Of a stretch of 64,000 nucleotides of DNA, positions 1 through 18,391 are shown piece by piece. This stretch comes from Sanderia malayensis. Lineage: Eukaryota > Cnidaria > Scyphozoa > Semaeostomeae > Pelagiidae. The position numbers and the translations under genes were made by a program. Under the pieces are notes generated by a model. It was not told the origin of the DNA, did not search any database, and saw only the letters and a list, made by a program, of their open reading frames with translations. Position 1 is the first letter of the stretch, and each line of letters begins with the position of its first letter. The DNA lies in the NCBI GenBank assembly GCA_013076295.1, contig RQOL01000660.1, positions 186,001-250,000 on the forward strand, read 5' to 3'.

Positions 1-1102
1 AAAACAAAACTTTGTTTGACTTATTGAGGTTCACCTGTCTATCATATAGTTTTTATCAGAAATTTTTTATTGTTTGCCACCAATAATTGTTTGTTGGGGA
101 TTCCAACAATAGGTTTGATAATTTTTGGGGATGATATTAAATCTTCTATTTTCATATTATTGTAACATGGTAATTTCGAAGGACTGTTCCTGGATAACTT
201 TATCAGTAGTATTAGCAGTGTAAGCAATTGGCATAATAAGTAGCAATAGATTACCTGATATCATATAAGCTTTTGCATTGCTAATCATGCATGATTATTT
301 CACCACTTAACCTTTTTATGCCCCAAACCCTACCCTGTCTTTTATGTTTCAAGCTTTTAGAACAGCAATTTTTTGTCAACCGTATCAATTTTTTGCATTT
401 CTATTGTTAATTGATGATAATTTTGTAAATGTAATATGTACTTCACTAATTTATTCCTCATAATTAACTAGAAATGTCTATATTTCATGTTTATCCATAA
501 CAAAATTTGTGAAGCTATCATTCCAAAGCCTTCTCTTTAATAAAATGTCTTTGGATGCCATGTAAGCAATTCATAGAACAACTTTGCTGTTTCAGAAAAT
601 TGGGAAAACTACAACCTGAATACCCCTGCCCCCAGTTATTCAACTTTTCAAACTTCAAAATAAGCTTAGGCATCAAAAAGTAACCAAACTCTAACATTGA
701 TGGACCATGAAAAGTACCCTTCAGAAAACTGTGCCCCCACCAAGCTACAAATATTTGATATGTCTTTGTTGAGCAGACCACTAATTGATATTATTACATA
801 AGAGCTTGACAGAGAATAAGGCAAATGTGTCAAAACTTTATTTACATTATACAAGAAATACTTTTATATCAAAGGTAATATATTCACAAATAAAATGTTA
901 CAGCATTAAATTTATTGACAAACAATTGTTTATCAGATCAATAATGATGGAAAATTTTAAGGTTAATGCAACATTACTAAAATATTCAAGCATAGCTGGC
1001 TGAAACAATGTCAGGCTCAGTTCAAAGTAGACCTAGTTTACTTTCATTCAAAAACATTGCAGTTCATCTAGAATGATAATATTGCAAGCAAATGTATTTT
1101 AT
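1..1102. other. 3' flank of cyclin B, no gene seen
   Basis: AT-rich sequence downstream of the cyclin B stop codon. It probably holds the cyclin B 3' UTR, which would run leftwards; an AATAAA-type signal on the minus strand overlaps the stop region near 1098-1103. Open frames here are short and show no recognisable domain. An 87-residue minus-strand frame at 518-781 was considered and not accepted. Confidence 0.5.
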
Positions 1103-3101
1103 TTATAAACCTTCATCAGATAGACATTTGATAGAGTCCTCTTCAATTTCAATAAATGTGCTCACTTTCATTTGCTTGCTTGCAGCATATTTTGATCTCA
1201 CAGCCTGAAAATGGAACACACACAGTGTCAATTAATTGAATCTAAAAATAGAAGAGCAAGTAAATAGACCATTGAAAGCAACAAGGATAGAATGGAAATA
1301 CAAAAAAGTCCTACTTGAAGTTTTGATGACTCTGCCCGAATAACCAAATCAACAAGACTTTGAACAGCAGGTTTCAATTCTTCTTCACTGAAAGAGCTGT
1401 AATGTTCAAGAGTTTTGGTCCATTTTGAGTTCTTCAATATTTGTCCAGATAACATTAGCGAAGCAGCAGCAATCTGAGATGGAAATAATCTGGCCATTTT
1501 ATAGTCAACCAGAGTGAGTTCCATGAAGTATTTTGCTAATGTGTGTTGTCTTGCATTGGCCTGAAGGTAGAAAAAATTCAACTGTTTTATTTATCTATTA
1601 CATCACAGCAGTTTCTATCAAACAATTTAATTATAATAAGCAAATTATAAAAACATTGCAATTAATAATTAAAATTTGTCATCACTATACCTGTGCAGCT
1701 TTGGAATATCTTCGTAAAAAATTCAAACAGAACGGATTGCTGAGATCAAAATTCAAAGTCTTTAAGACGAGCTGTTCCATTTTCCTTATTTGTCCTTTTG
1801 TGTAGGAATTGTCACTAATGTACACAAAATCTCCGATTTCAGGTGCATATGTCTCTTCATATTTTGATGCCAACAACATTGCACTAACACCGACAAGTTG
1901 TAATTTGGAACGACTCACAACATGACGCTAAAATATAAAATGGTAAATTTTAATAAAATTTTATCAAATCAATGGAAACATGCTTTTCAAGAATTTATCA
2001 GTGTGAAATGATAATTTGAGAAAATAACCTCTAAGAATCTATCAATGACATGCACAGTTAGGTACAGTGTTTCTTGAAGCAAGCCAAATCTGGTGTGAAC
2101 TTGAATTAACCAATCAATTAAAATTGACCTCATCCTTTCATTAATTTCTGTTTGTTTGTGCATGTAGTCACCAACTCTAAATTTTTTCTGCAAGAAAAAA
2201 TAACAAAGATACAGCTCTTCCTGAATCCAAAGCTTGAAAACAAATTAGTTGATTGCAAGAGGATATAAAACTTTACATACTTCTAAAGTCTTCAAATAGC
2301 GATATATATCAGGAGCATATTCTGGGCATTGGTAGGGATCATGAAGATTTTCTTTATCAATATCTGGAATAATTTCAGCAGGATCCTCAATGGAAAGCTG
2401 ATCATTTTCAATTTCGTATTTCTTGGGAGCTGTTTCACATATTGACATTGCTTTCGGTTTTTTAGCATCCTCAGTTTCACATATTGACATTGCTTTCGGT
2501 TTTTTAGCATCCTCAATTTCACATATTGACATTGCTTTCGGTTTTTTGGTTGCTCCCAAAAGTGCTTCAACATTGTCGTTCTCTTTGTATACCTTGACTT
2601 CTGCTTGACACCCTTTGGCTTTTGATTTCAATTCGCGCTAGAAAGTAATATTTATGAAATAATTCAACAACTTGATTGTTAAATAAATTTGAAGCTTAAT
2701 CGTAGAAAAACCTAATCTAATTTCAGCTAAAAACAAAGACAGTGTTTAGCAAGATGATGAATTTGATATGGTACCTTGGGTAAATTGTTTGCAAGATCTC
2801 CAAGTGCAGTTCTTTGTCGGCCATATTTGGCGTTTTTTGTGGGATGCTTCAAGCGGTTTTTTGGATCTGCATCGCTCATTCTTTGGTGCATATCATGCTG
2901 GAATCAAAATCGTTAACAAATGAAACCCATTAGCCCACATAAACCAAAAATTATTCATGTTTGTTGGAACAGTAGCCTTAAAATTCAATTGAAAAAAGTG
3001 GAAGGCCTAAATCAAAGCACGCTTTGCAAGTTATCACCAGAGTTAGAAGAAATAGACAGTATCATAGAACTTACATGAAGAAGACGTCTTGTAACAGCCA
3101 T
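1103..3101 (-). CDS. CCNB: G2/mitotic-specific cyclin B
   Basis: Seven exons, read right to left: 3101-3075, 2897-2775, 2637-2281, 2187-2029, 1927-1691, 1560-1315 and 1204-1103. All have GT-AG borders and the frame closes, giving about 416 residues, a normal cyclin B length. The N-terminus carries a destruction box, RTALGDLAN, near residue 40, expected to direct APC/C-dependent degradation at mitotic exit. The cyclin box begins with the hallmark [13 protein letters not shown] and continues through [15 protein letters not shown]. Cyclin B activates CDK1 to drive entry into mitosis. The start is the MAVTRRLLH codon at 3101, at the end of a short first exon. Odd feature: a 14-residue unit ([12 protein letters not shown]) is repeated almost three times between the D-box and the cyclin box. 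IDH2 lies head-to-head about 1.46 kb away. Confidence 0.95.
2433..2549 (-). repeat. In-frame 42-bp tandem repeat in cyclin B
   Basis: Two full copies (2433-2474, 2475-2516) and a partial third copy from 2517 of a 42-bp unit. Each full copy encodes 14 residues containing [10 protein letters not shown]. The copies differ by very few bases, implying recent expansion or homogenisation, and the period keeps the frame open. Confidence 0.9.
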
Positions 3102-3300
3102 TTTTCATGAAATCGCAATAAACTCGTATCTCCAATAATAAAAAGAAACCTTCTTTATCGAAAAACGGTAATTCAAAAATCGTTACACGGCGGTTTATAA
3201 CAGGAGCAGTTTAAATATACCGCTGAACGCTCTACCATTGGCTAATCGAAACAATCAATCGATTACAGGGCAACCCAAACTTTTATAACATCTAAAGTTG
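3102..3300 (-). promoter_or_regulatory. Probable cyclin B promoter region
   Basis: Sequence just upstream of the cyclin B start. An inverted CCAAT box (ATTGG) lies at 3237-3241 and another CCAAT core at 3132-3136. NF-Y CCAAT boxes are characteristic of mitotic cyclin promoters. A TTTAAA-like element near 3210 might be a CHR-type site, but this is weak. The transcription start is unknown. Confidence 0.35.
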
Positions 3301-3871
3301 GACCCCACAACCCGAGACCTGAGAACTCATTGGTGATTTTTGGTTGTGTTAAAGATTGTTTTTATGTCTCTAGAAATAATTATATGCATAAGAATTATAT
3401 TATTTCTGAAAATTATGCCAAGTCGTGTTTAGCTTGGACCATAGTCGGATGAATATTTTTGTATTGTTTTGAGAAAATGATGAAAAGTGGTGTATGTAGT
3501 TCAGGTGTCGAATAGTTGTATGGTTATGGGTCAAAGGTTGTAAGGTCATATGGTCCAGCTTTTTAGCAATCCATACATTACTGCAGTCTCCCGGTAGACA
3601 AACAATGACTTTTGTTGTCTATTTTACTGGATGATGTTCAAAGGAAATTATCCAGTTGTTCAGTTTTATCAAAAGTCACGCACACTTCTATTATTCACTA
3701 TGAATGAATACTTGACAATGCAATATCAAATAGTGAGTTTATGTTGGTATCCAGAGAGTGCAGAAACAATTGCATTACCCTCGATGCAATAAACAGCGCA
3801 ATGCAACATCCACTGCAGTAAAGATTTCCGGGAGAAAACTTTCTCCGTATGAACAACCTGCATTTTGGACT

Positions 3872-4319
3872 GGGTGTTTCCCGGGGGGGGTACTCTCATT
3901 GTGGACTGACAGGGGGGTTAAAGAGGGCCAAAGCTAAGATTTTAAAAATCACCCTCAAATGGTGGTGTAATTTTTGCAACAACCCTCAAATGGTAGTATT
4001 AAAACTAAAATGATGCCATTTGGTAGTATCCAGTAATAATTTTATAAACACGTATGATGAATTTGAAGTCACAATTTCAGTCTCGTTTTGAAAGCAAATT
4101 TGTAAAAAACGAAAATGAGACACAATCAAGATCTCGTAATAAGTCATCTCAGCAATCAACTGGAAGAACCCTCAAAAAAATAACAACTTCAGAAAATACC
4201 CCCAAATGGTAGTGTTATTTTCTTAAATTGGTCCATTTGGTAGCCATTTGATCAGACCCTCAAACCGACTGGACCCCCCTGTCAGGCCATAATGGGAGTA
4301 CCCCCCCCGGGGGGTGTTT
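3872..4319. mobile_element. hAT-like MITE with 8-bp target duplication
   Basis: A palindromic element at 3880-4311 bounded by inverted termini (CCCGGGGGGGGTACTC on the left, its complement on the right) and further matching inner sequence including GACAGGGGGG. Both sides carry the 8-bp direct repeat GGGTGTTT (3872-3879 and 4312-4319). An 8-bp duplication with short inverted repeats fits a non-autonomous hAT element. It contains internal TGGTAGTAT-type repeats and no coding capacity. It lies in the shared upstream region of cyclin B and IDH2. Confidence 0.8.
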
Positions 4320-4560
4320 GAAGAAATGTGGAAGCATTATACTGGTGTTGTGATTGTGTTTTTGTCTAGAGCCCCGCGCCCATTGTCCGTCTCAATAGGT
4401 AACGCGGGATGCTCGAGACCGTTTGAGGGTTTCTTTGCTTCTATTCTTCTTTGAAACAAGCATTGTTGTTGCCTTCTGTCCTGTCCTGTCCTTTTCGCGA
4501 TCATCATCTGGCTGTTGTCGGGCAAAAAGTTTATTTCAGTTTTTCAACAGTCCACGCAAT

Positions 4561-7500
4561 ATGGCATTCAGAGCACTAACAAGCAAGCTTCGAAACACTG
4601 GATTACTGGCTGATAGGACTGGTTGTTTGGATAATGTTCTGCGAATTTCAATCACAGCTGCAACACAACGAAGTTGTAAGTATCTGGAATTTGGTTTTTT
4701 CACTTGGTTGGTTTCACATATTTTCCTGGTCGTTTCGAAGGATATCTCTGCCCTCCCAACTGATTCCGGTCAACTGAACTTCTACTCTCTGTATTTGTCG
4801 CGCTAGATTCACCTTATCTATTTTAATTCAGATGGTTGTGGTGTAATGATGTCTGTTAAATATATGTGCGAGATATATGTATCAAATTTGGCAATAAATT
4901 AGTGTAATTGATGTCAAAGCTTGACATGTTCCGGTTGCATTCCTTTGCTTTTCCCCGTAGGGGTGAGACAGTCACGCCACGCTTGGCTTTCGATCTTTTA
5001 TCGCTTGCCCCAGGTCCACCAAACCAATGAATTCGATAATTTCTCTTTTCAGAATGAAATTTCATTTTAAAATGCAGGTTTTGTTATGATAGCTGCTGCA
5101 TTTGTTTGCAAACTGGTTGCAAGGCAAACTATACACTTTTTACGAGAAACTAAGATTTTTCAGTGTTCAAAATTTCGTATTTTTGTTATATTTCTGGCCC
5201 TGAATGTTTCAAGGACACCAAAGATAACACCAGATGACATGACACCCAGTATTTGAAAAATATGTTTTTCTCCCAGCGTAGTGTTTTGCTGATAGGAAAT
5301 AGCTGCAAATAAGTCACCCAAATTTCATTTTACATTTTTAGTACACATGCATTAATGAAGAGATACATGTATATAAAAAGCTATTTATTTTTTCAAATCA
5401 ACATTACATTTTACTTTTCATCTGCCCAAAAAGCCAAGAAAAACTATGCAAAATTGTAAATAAATGTTATTACGGAATTTGAAATATTTCATACACTGTT
5501 TGCTAACAACAAAACTTTGTGGTGATTGTAATTTGTAGTGGAAGAAGGGAGATTAATGTACTAAAGATGGCATTGTAGTCTCAAGGAGCTTTTAATTGTT
5601 ATGTGAGTCTTATTATACTTCCTTAAAACATAAGTAGCAGCTGAAAGTTTTTATTCTTACATGCTTAAGAAGCTCAAGAGGACAATACTAATGTGAGAAT
5701 AGAACAGTGGGTGTCTATTTTACTGTGCCAAATTATTCACCGCAAGTACTGTTTTCTCAGATTAGTCAATATTTGTAGCTTGATACATCTGTATAATTAG
5801 ATATAATTTTACTTGTGCTTTTTTTAGTGAGTTATGATGGGAAAAAGATTAAAGTTGAGAATCCTATCGTTGAGGTTGATGGAGATGAGATGACTAGGAT
5901 TATCTGGGCTAAAATCAAGGAGAAGGTAAAACTTTTTCAACATTTTTTCTCATTGCATTTTTTTCACCAGAATGGGTCACAAGAGATTTTGTATCCAACT
6001 TCGCCATGGAATTTCTTCATATTAGCTACTCCTTTGAAGTAAATAACGTTAGTGCCAGGTTTATGATAAATCTTAGTCTTGCCTCCAGGACAAGAATTAG
6101 TTTTATAAACAGATATGATACAACTTTGGAACATTTTGAAGTGGGGAGAGTTTGCATTGGATAAAGCTGTGGTTTATAAATGTCTAGTTTTCATTCACAC
6201 GTGGGATCAGTAGGGATGCAATTTATCTGTGATTTTGTTTCCCTAGCTAATATTCCCATACCTTGATTTGGAATGCAAGTACTACGATCTTGGTTTGGAG
6301 TATCGCGATGAGACCAATGACCAAGTCACGGTTGATGCGGCACACGCCATTAAGAAATATAATGTGGGTATCAAATGTGCTACTATCACACCGGATGAAG
6401 CAAGAGTCAAGGAATTCAAACTCAAGAAGATGTGGCTAAGTCCTAATGGACAAATCAGGAATATTCTTGGTGGTACTGTTTTTCGTGAACCCATTATTTG
6501 CAATACTATACCCCGTTTGATACCTGGATGGGAGATGCCTATTATAATTGGACGTCATGCATTTGGTGACCAGGTTAGTTGATTCATTTGAATTCCACTT
6601 TGATGCACAGTCACAGTAATATAATTTTTCTATTCTGTGTAATAAATAGCAAATATCTAGGTTAAATGGTTTTTAGAGTTTGTGAATTGTGAATTGTGAA
6701 GCAAGTTATAGTTAGATTACCTTCCATTTAGCGTGAAAGGGTTCTAAAGATATTTGTTCAATTTAATACTTGTCCTGGATGAAAAATGTATATTTCAGTT
6801 GAAAATAATGATCTTTTTTTTTCAAACAGTATAAAGCAACTGACCTGGTGGTCAAAGGGGCAGGCGAGTTCAAGCTGTCATTCACTCCTGCCGATGGTGG
6901 GAATACAACATCTGTAAGTGTCTTCAACTTTACAGGCACTGGTGGTGTAATATTAGGAATGTACAATACTGATGAGGTATGCTAGAATTGTATTTCTATT
7001 CCATGTTCTCATTCTCTAATCATTGATAATTCTTGACAATTTCTGTTTGATAAGATAGCTTTGTTTATTAGTTAGTTTTCTCTTTTCTATAATGCTTCTC
7101 AATTATATAAATTCTCAATTATCAATATTTCTCTATTATAAACAGTATTTTTTGCCAAGGATATGTAGGAGTGGTACAAAACTTTATCTTGACACATTTG
7201 GATGAATTTATTTCCTTTTGCAACAAATTATTTGACATTATCTGTGTAATTCACAACAAGGCTTGATTTTTATTTTTAGGCTATTAGAGATTTTGCTCAC
7301 AGTTGCTTCAACTTTGCTCTTGGAAAGCAGTGGCCATTGTACATGAGCACAAAAAATACTATTCTAAAGCGATATGATGGAAGATTCAAGGATATATTTC
7401 AAGAAATCTATGAAGAGTTTGTCCTTTATTTATTATTAGATTCCATTCCTAATCTTCTTTTCTATGTAAATTTATCAACACTAAATTAATAGTTACAACT

Positions 7501-8853
7501 CTTTTGAGGTATTCTTTGTATTATTGAGAAAAAATAATAGATTATAATGTATTGTAGTAACATGAGAGGTTGAATTTTTGTTTTTAGGCATTACAAGTCA
7601 AAGTTTGAAGCTCTGCAAATATGGTATGAACACAGACTGATTGATGATATGGTCAGCACCTACTGAATTTATTTCAATATTGCTATCTGTATTATTTGCT
7701 GAATATTAAGCAACTTGAGACAATTTTGAGCTATGTTCAATGTCGATATAGATGAACTAGACTGAGGAACTGGAAATAATAAAACATTGTCTGTGTCTCC
7801 TTGTCTCTTTGCCAAGGTCGCCTATGCTTTGAAATCACCTGGTGGATTTGTTTGGGCATGTAAGAATTATGATGGTGATGTACAATCCGATACACTTGCA
7901 CAAGGTTGGTGTCTGATTTGTTTTCATTATGTTCCTCGCATAAACATATTCTTGTTTGTAAGATCTGTGACATGAAAAATATTTTCATGTTAACAATGTT
8001 TATTTCACAGGATTTGGATCTCTTGGTTTAATGTCAAGTGTCCTGATTTCTCCCGATGGTAAAACTGTTGAATCTGAGGCAGCACATGGAACGGTCACCA
8101 GGCATTACAGGGAGCACCAAAAGGTTTCATAAACATATATTTTTCTTCCATACCACTACCTAAAGTGCCTTTTTTGGAATCATTTTATCTAATCATTTTT
8201 AATTGTGGATTTTCTCTTTTTATTTTTAGGGAAGGGAGACAAGTACTAACCCAATTGCCAGCATCTATGCATGGACAAGAGGGTTACTCCACAGGGCAAA
8301 GCTTGATGGGAATAAGGATCTTACTAAGTAAGTTTTAATTGCAAATTGTGAGCTTAATATTTCAATAATTCTCTGTCAATCACTATGTAATTAATATTTT
8401 TATTATCTGGCATAGCAACCTGGCATAGTAGCACATTAATGGATATTATTGTTGGTTTCTTGTCAAGACTCGTAAAATAATTCATTGTCTTTTGTTTAGA
8501 TTCTGTTTGGCTTTGGAGAAAGCATGTGTTGATACAGTCGATGCTGGACAAATGACAAAAGATCTCGCAGCTTGTATTCACGGATTACCAAAGTGAGTTT
8601 CGAAATTTGTTTATTTAACTGTGTGGAAGGTGACTGTTGTTGTTTTTAATTTGCAGCTCTGTATCAAAGTTGTTTGACATTGGTTCAATAAACTTGAAAA
8701 TGTCAAGTTTTGAATGACAACAAATAAATTTGAATCTGATTTCTTTATCATTTTTTTCATATTTCCAGTGTTAAAAGAGAACACTATTGCCTCACTGACG
8801 AATATTTGGATGCAGTTGAAGCCAAGCTGAAAGAGCTGATGCAATCATCATGA
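4561..8853 (+). CDS. IDH2: Isocitrate dehydrogenase [NADP], probably mitochondrial
   Basis: Eleven exons: 4561-4675, 5828-5925, 6247-6573, 6830-6976, 7280-7416, 7588-7651, 7817-7904, 8011-8123, 8230-8327, 8500-8592 and 8769-8853. They total 1,365 nt, or 454 residues, matching the length of animal IDH2. The enzyme decarboxylates isocitrate to 2-oxoglutarate and makes NADPH. Hallmarks: [65 protein letters not shown], and the cofactor-side [14 protein letters not shown] and [11 protein letters not shown]. The first exon ([14 protein letters not shown]) is rich in Arg and hydroxylated residues and lacks acidic residues early on, as expected of a mitochondrial presequence, which favours IDH2 over the cytosolic paralogue. 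The gene appears intact. Confidence 0.96.
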
Positions 8854-9299
8854 AATAATGTTGGTCTGCTGAATTTTTTGCCCTAGAGACTGTACAATTT
8901 TAAGGTGTGTTGTGAATTTATAGTTGAAAGAATCAAAGAAAAACTTTGCTTACACATAACAGTGTCTTGTTATACTCTTCTATGCTGGCAGCTGATCTAG
9001 ATTTTTAACCTCAATTTTTATTTTTTTTGACTTTAGTAATAACACAATTTTGAAGTCCTGTGAAATGAAAAAATTATATTTCTTCCAATTATATTTTTAT
9101 GCATGTTTCCTAAACTTTATAAACATCTGAGAAAATGTGAAACTAAAATAGCAAGGTAATGAATTAAAAATTCTTGAACATAAAATATAAAAACAACTTA
9201 GCAAAAATATGCAACCAAACATGATAAAAATTATTAAAATTAATAGAACAAAACAGCAATAACATAAAATTCTCTGACATTATTGACCTAAAAGCATTT
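8854..9299. other. Intergenic spacer between IDH2 and CDCA7 3' ends
   Basis: An AT-rich gap of about 450 bp between two convergent genes. It should hold both 3' UTRs. No repeat or additional gene was recognised. Confidence 0.5.
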
Positions 9300-10442
9300 T
9301 CAGTCTCCCAAGAAGGATTTGACACTATCATATCCATTTCCCTTTGCAATGTGGATAAGAATACCAGTTGCTTTACGACCACGTTTTGGCATGCAAAATG
9401 AACAGTTACAAATGCCTCTGCAAGGTGGGCAGATCCATTCAGAGCTAAGTATGGCTTCCTTCGCATCCTCGCCATATCTATTGCGAAGACACGGTCCACA
9501 GAATTGTCCTCTAACTCCCCAGCAATTTGAATCTCTGCAAATTGTTTTAAGATCATCTGTCTTCTGTCTACACTGATGGCATGTTGTTCCTGTCTGATCG
9601 TATCTTTTATCACATGTTCTTTCAGCGACAAGAACCAAATCTTCCTCAGTTAACATGTCATATTTTTGAATTAATTCACTTCTGTCCACTGTTTGTTTTG
9701 GAAAAGACCTTGAAAGAACATACACAATTTTCAACTCAACATATAACATTTATTGTAGTGGAGCAAACTTCCAGACAAAGAAGACTTATCCATTGTGGTG
9801 TCTGCTTGTTGATACTGATTAAAAGGTATTTTGTCTTGTTAAATAGTCAACAGAAAGAAGGTTGCCAATGACAACTACGGTGGGTATATAAGGAAGGGTG
9901 TCCGTCCGCAAGGTTTTGTTCGTTATCAAGTGTTCCACTGTTTCTCGGCCTAATGCCATATACGACTACATTACATTTTGCAAGCATGAATTTTACCTTC
10001 GTTTCTTTCCCGGCGTACCAGATGGACTTTTGCGTCCCCAAAATTTGACAAGCAAACGGTCTTTCTTGTTGCTATAGTTATCTTCATCATCGTCATCCTC
10101 GAATGTATCCATGGCATCATCGTCAATTTCAAAATCAGAAGATGCATCGTTCGATTCCTTACCCTCTTCATTACTGCTGCTGCCATATTTGAGTCTTTTT
10201 CGCTTGCAACCTCTTGACGGGTTTCTCCTTGTTGGATACTGCGGCGATGTGCGCGGTTTTTTTATAATTCTATCTGAATAAGGCCGTGCTTTGCCAGCTT
10301 TCAACTGCCTCTTTGGAGTGGATGGGAGTGACCCTTTAGGAAAAAGTTGCTTGAACATTGCTTCATTTTCAGCAATTCTCTTCTGTCTGAGCAGCTCATA
10401 TTCGCTCAGGGTATTTTTCCCATCCAAATCATTCTGCTTCAT
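9300..10442 (-). CDS. CDCA7: Cell division cycle-associated protein 7 (CDCA7), zf-4CXXC_R1
   Basis: Two coding exons, 10442-9997 and 9708-9300, giving 284 residues. The N-terminus contains the conserved helix SEYELLRQKRIAENEAMF, then a basic segment and an acidic stretch (DFEIDDDAMDTFEDDDDEDN). The second exon encodes the zinc-binding CDCA7 domain from about residue 192: CHQCRQKT, CWGVRGQFCGPCLRNRYG and CPPCRGICNCSFC, all with cysteines intact. In vertebrates CDCA7 recruits the remodeller HELLS to hemimethylated chromatin and supports maintenance of CpG methylation; damage to this zinc domain causes ICF syndrome. The start is the MKQND codon at 10442; an upstream in-frame Met exists at 10583 but the intervening residues look like untranslated sequence. 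It shares a roughly 400-bp upstream region with KATNAL2. Confidence 0.94.
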
Positions 10443-10842
10443 GATGAAATTCGCTGCTTTTAAGACTTTCGTCAAGCCTAAAACTAAAACACAATCCAAG
10501 TGAACCCAAAAACCAAGAAGATCCAGTCGTCGAATTCGAGAAGTGAAAGAAACACACGAGAACACTGACACTCCCCCCACCACGTGTGGTTAAACAATAG
10601 AATTGGCGGTAAACCTCGCTTGCAATAAGTCTCGCTTGCAAACAGAAACCAACAGTACGCTTGCGCATTTTCTTACCACCTTTTTAGAGTCGGGCAAGAG
10701 AAGCAACAACAACAACAAGCGATGATGTCAACAAACCTTCATTGACAACCATGCATGGAAATTTCAATTTGGTAAATTTTTAAATGGTTAATTAAGGAAA
10801 GAAATAACACGCATATCCTACGTCAGTCAAGTAGAGAAAGAT
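10443..10842. promoter_or_regulatory. Divergent promoter of CDCA7 and KATNAL2
   Basis: About 400 bp separate the two head-to-head start codons. A canonical E-box CACGTG lies at 10581-10586 inside CCACGTGTGG, and ATTGGCGG at about 10602-10609 combines an inverted CCAAT with an E2F-like core. Both sit closer to CDCA7. Use as a shared bidirectional promoter is inferred from geometry only. Confidence 0.5.
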
Positions 10843-17623
<6,781 letters not shown>

Positions 17624-18099
17624 GATTAATAATTTGACAAGGTAAAGAGCTGGGGCTGTCAATCACCCTTTCTTTTCATCTTTGGAAAATGGATTTTGTG
17701 AAACATGTCTGAATTGAATTGACAAACAAGGATTAAGGGACAAGGGACACAATTAAAAGGTTTGGCGCTGCAATGTCACTCATTTACATTTCCATTTGAT
17801 ACGAGCCTTGTAAATATGTATACCATCCGAAATGTATGTAAATATATTTTTATATTTATATTAAATTGGCTTGTTCATGACCAGTATAGCTGACAATGTT
17901 AGTTTCCTTACAATTTTAAGGAATCTGTATTTTCATGATCATTTGCTCTTTTCTCGACCACTTCCATAATTCATTATTTCATACAATAACCTACAAGTAT
18001 AATTGACTTTTTTCGGAAGACCCCGAATCGGAGAAGATTGGCATTTCTAACTAAACTCCCCCTCCCCTCTTAGCAGCCACACCCTCTGGTAATGGGGTG

Positions 18100-18290
18100 T
18101 GTCTCCTCCTAGTGATCAATGCGCTGGATTTCGTATCCTTCAAGGCTGGCCTTCATGGGGTTCGAGTTCACGAACGGTCAGAGCCTTGAACTTAAAGCCA
18201 TAAGCCAATACAGCTCTCCGTTCTGACTAGGTCGGTAAATGAGTACCCGGGTTATTATTCGTTCCACAATATAATTCTAGTGGGGGTACA
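18100..18290 (+). repeat. tRNA-derived SINE-like element
   Basis: The segment has a tRNA-like start (AGTGATCAATGCGCTGGA, resembling an A-box region) followed about 40 bp later by GGTTCGAGTTCACGAAC, a good match to the RNA polymerase III B-box consensus GGTTCGANNCC over its core. A non-tRNA body follows. That order is typical of tRNA-derived SINEs. Ends and tail were not defined. Confidence 0.5.
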
Positions 18291-18345
18291 AGCCGGAGGC
18301 CCACGTCAGTCATAGCTGCCAAATATTTTCCTGCGTTAAGCCATA

Positions 18346-18391
18346 GTTAATAGAGGAGGATATACATAGTTAACAATCCTCCTCTATTAAC
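18346..18391. repeat. Perfect 16-bp hairpin
   Basis: GTTAATAGAGGAGGAT (18346-18361) is followed by a 14-nt loop and its exact complement (18376-18391). Partial matching continues into the flanks (GTTAAGCC on both sides). It may be a very small MITE; there is no evidence of function. Confidence 0.7.

Noticed and set aside
518..781. 87-residue minus-strand open frame
   Set aside because: No recognisable domain, lies in the presumed cyclin B 3' UTR, and such lengths are expected by chance.
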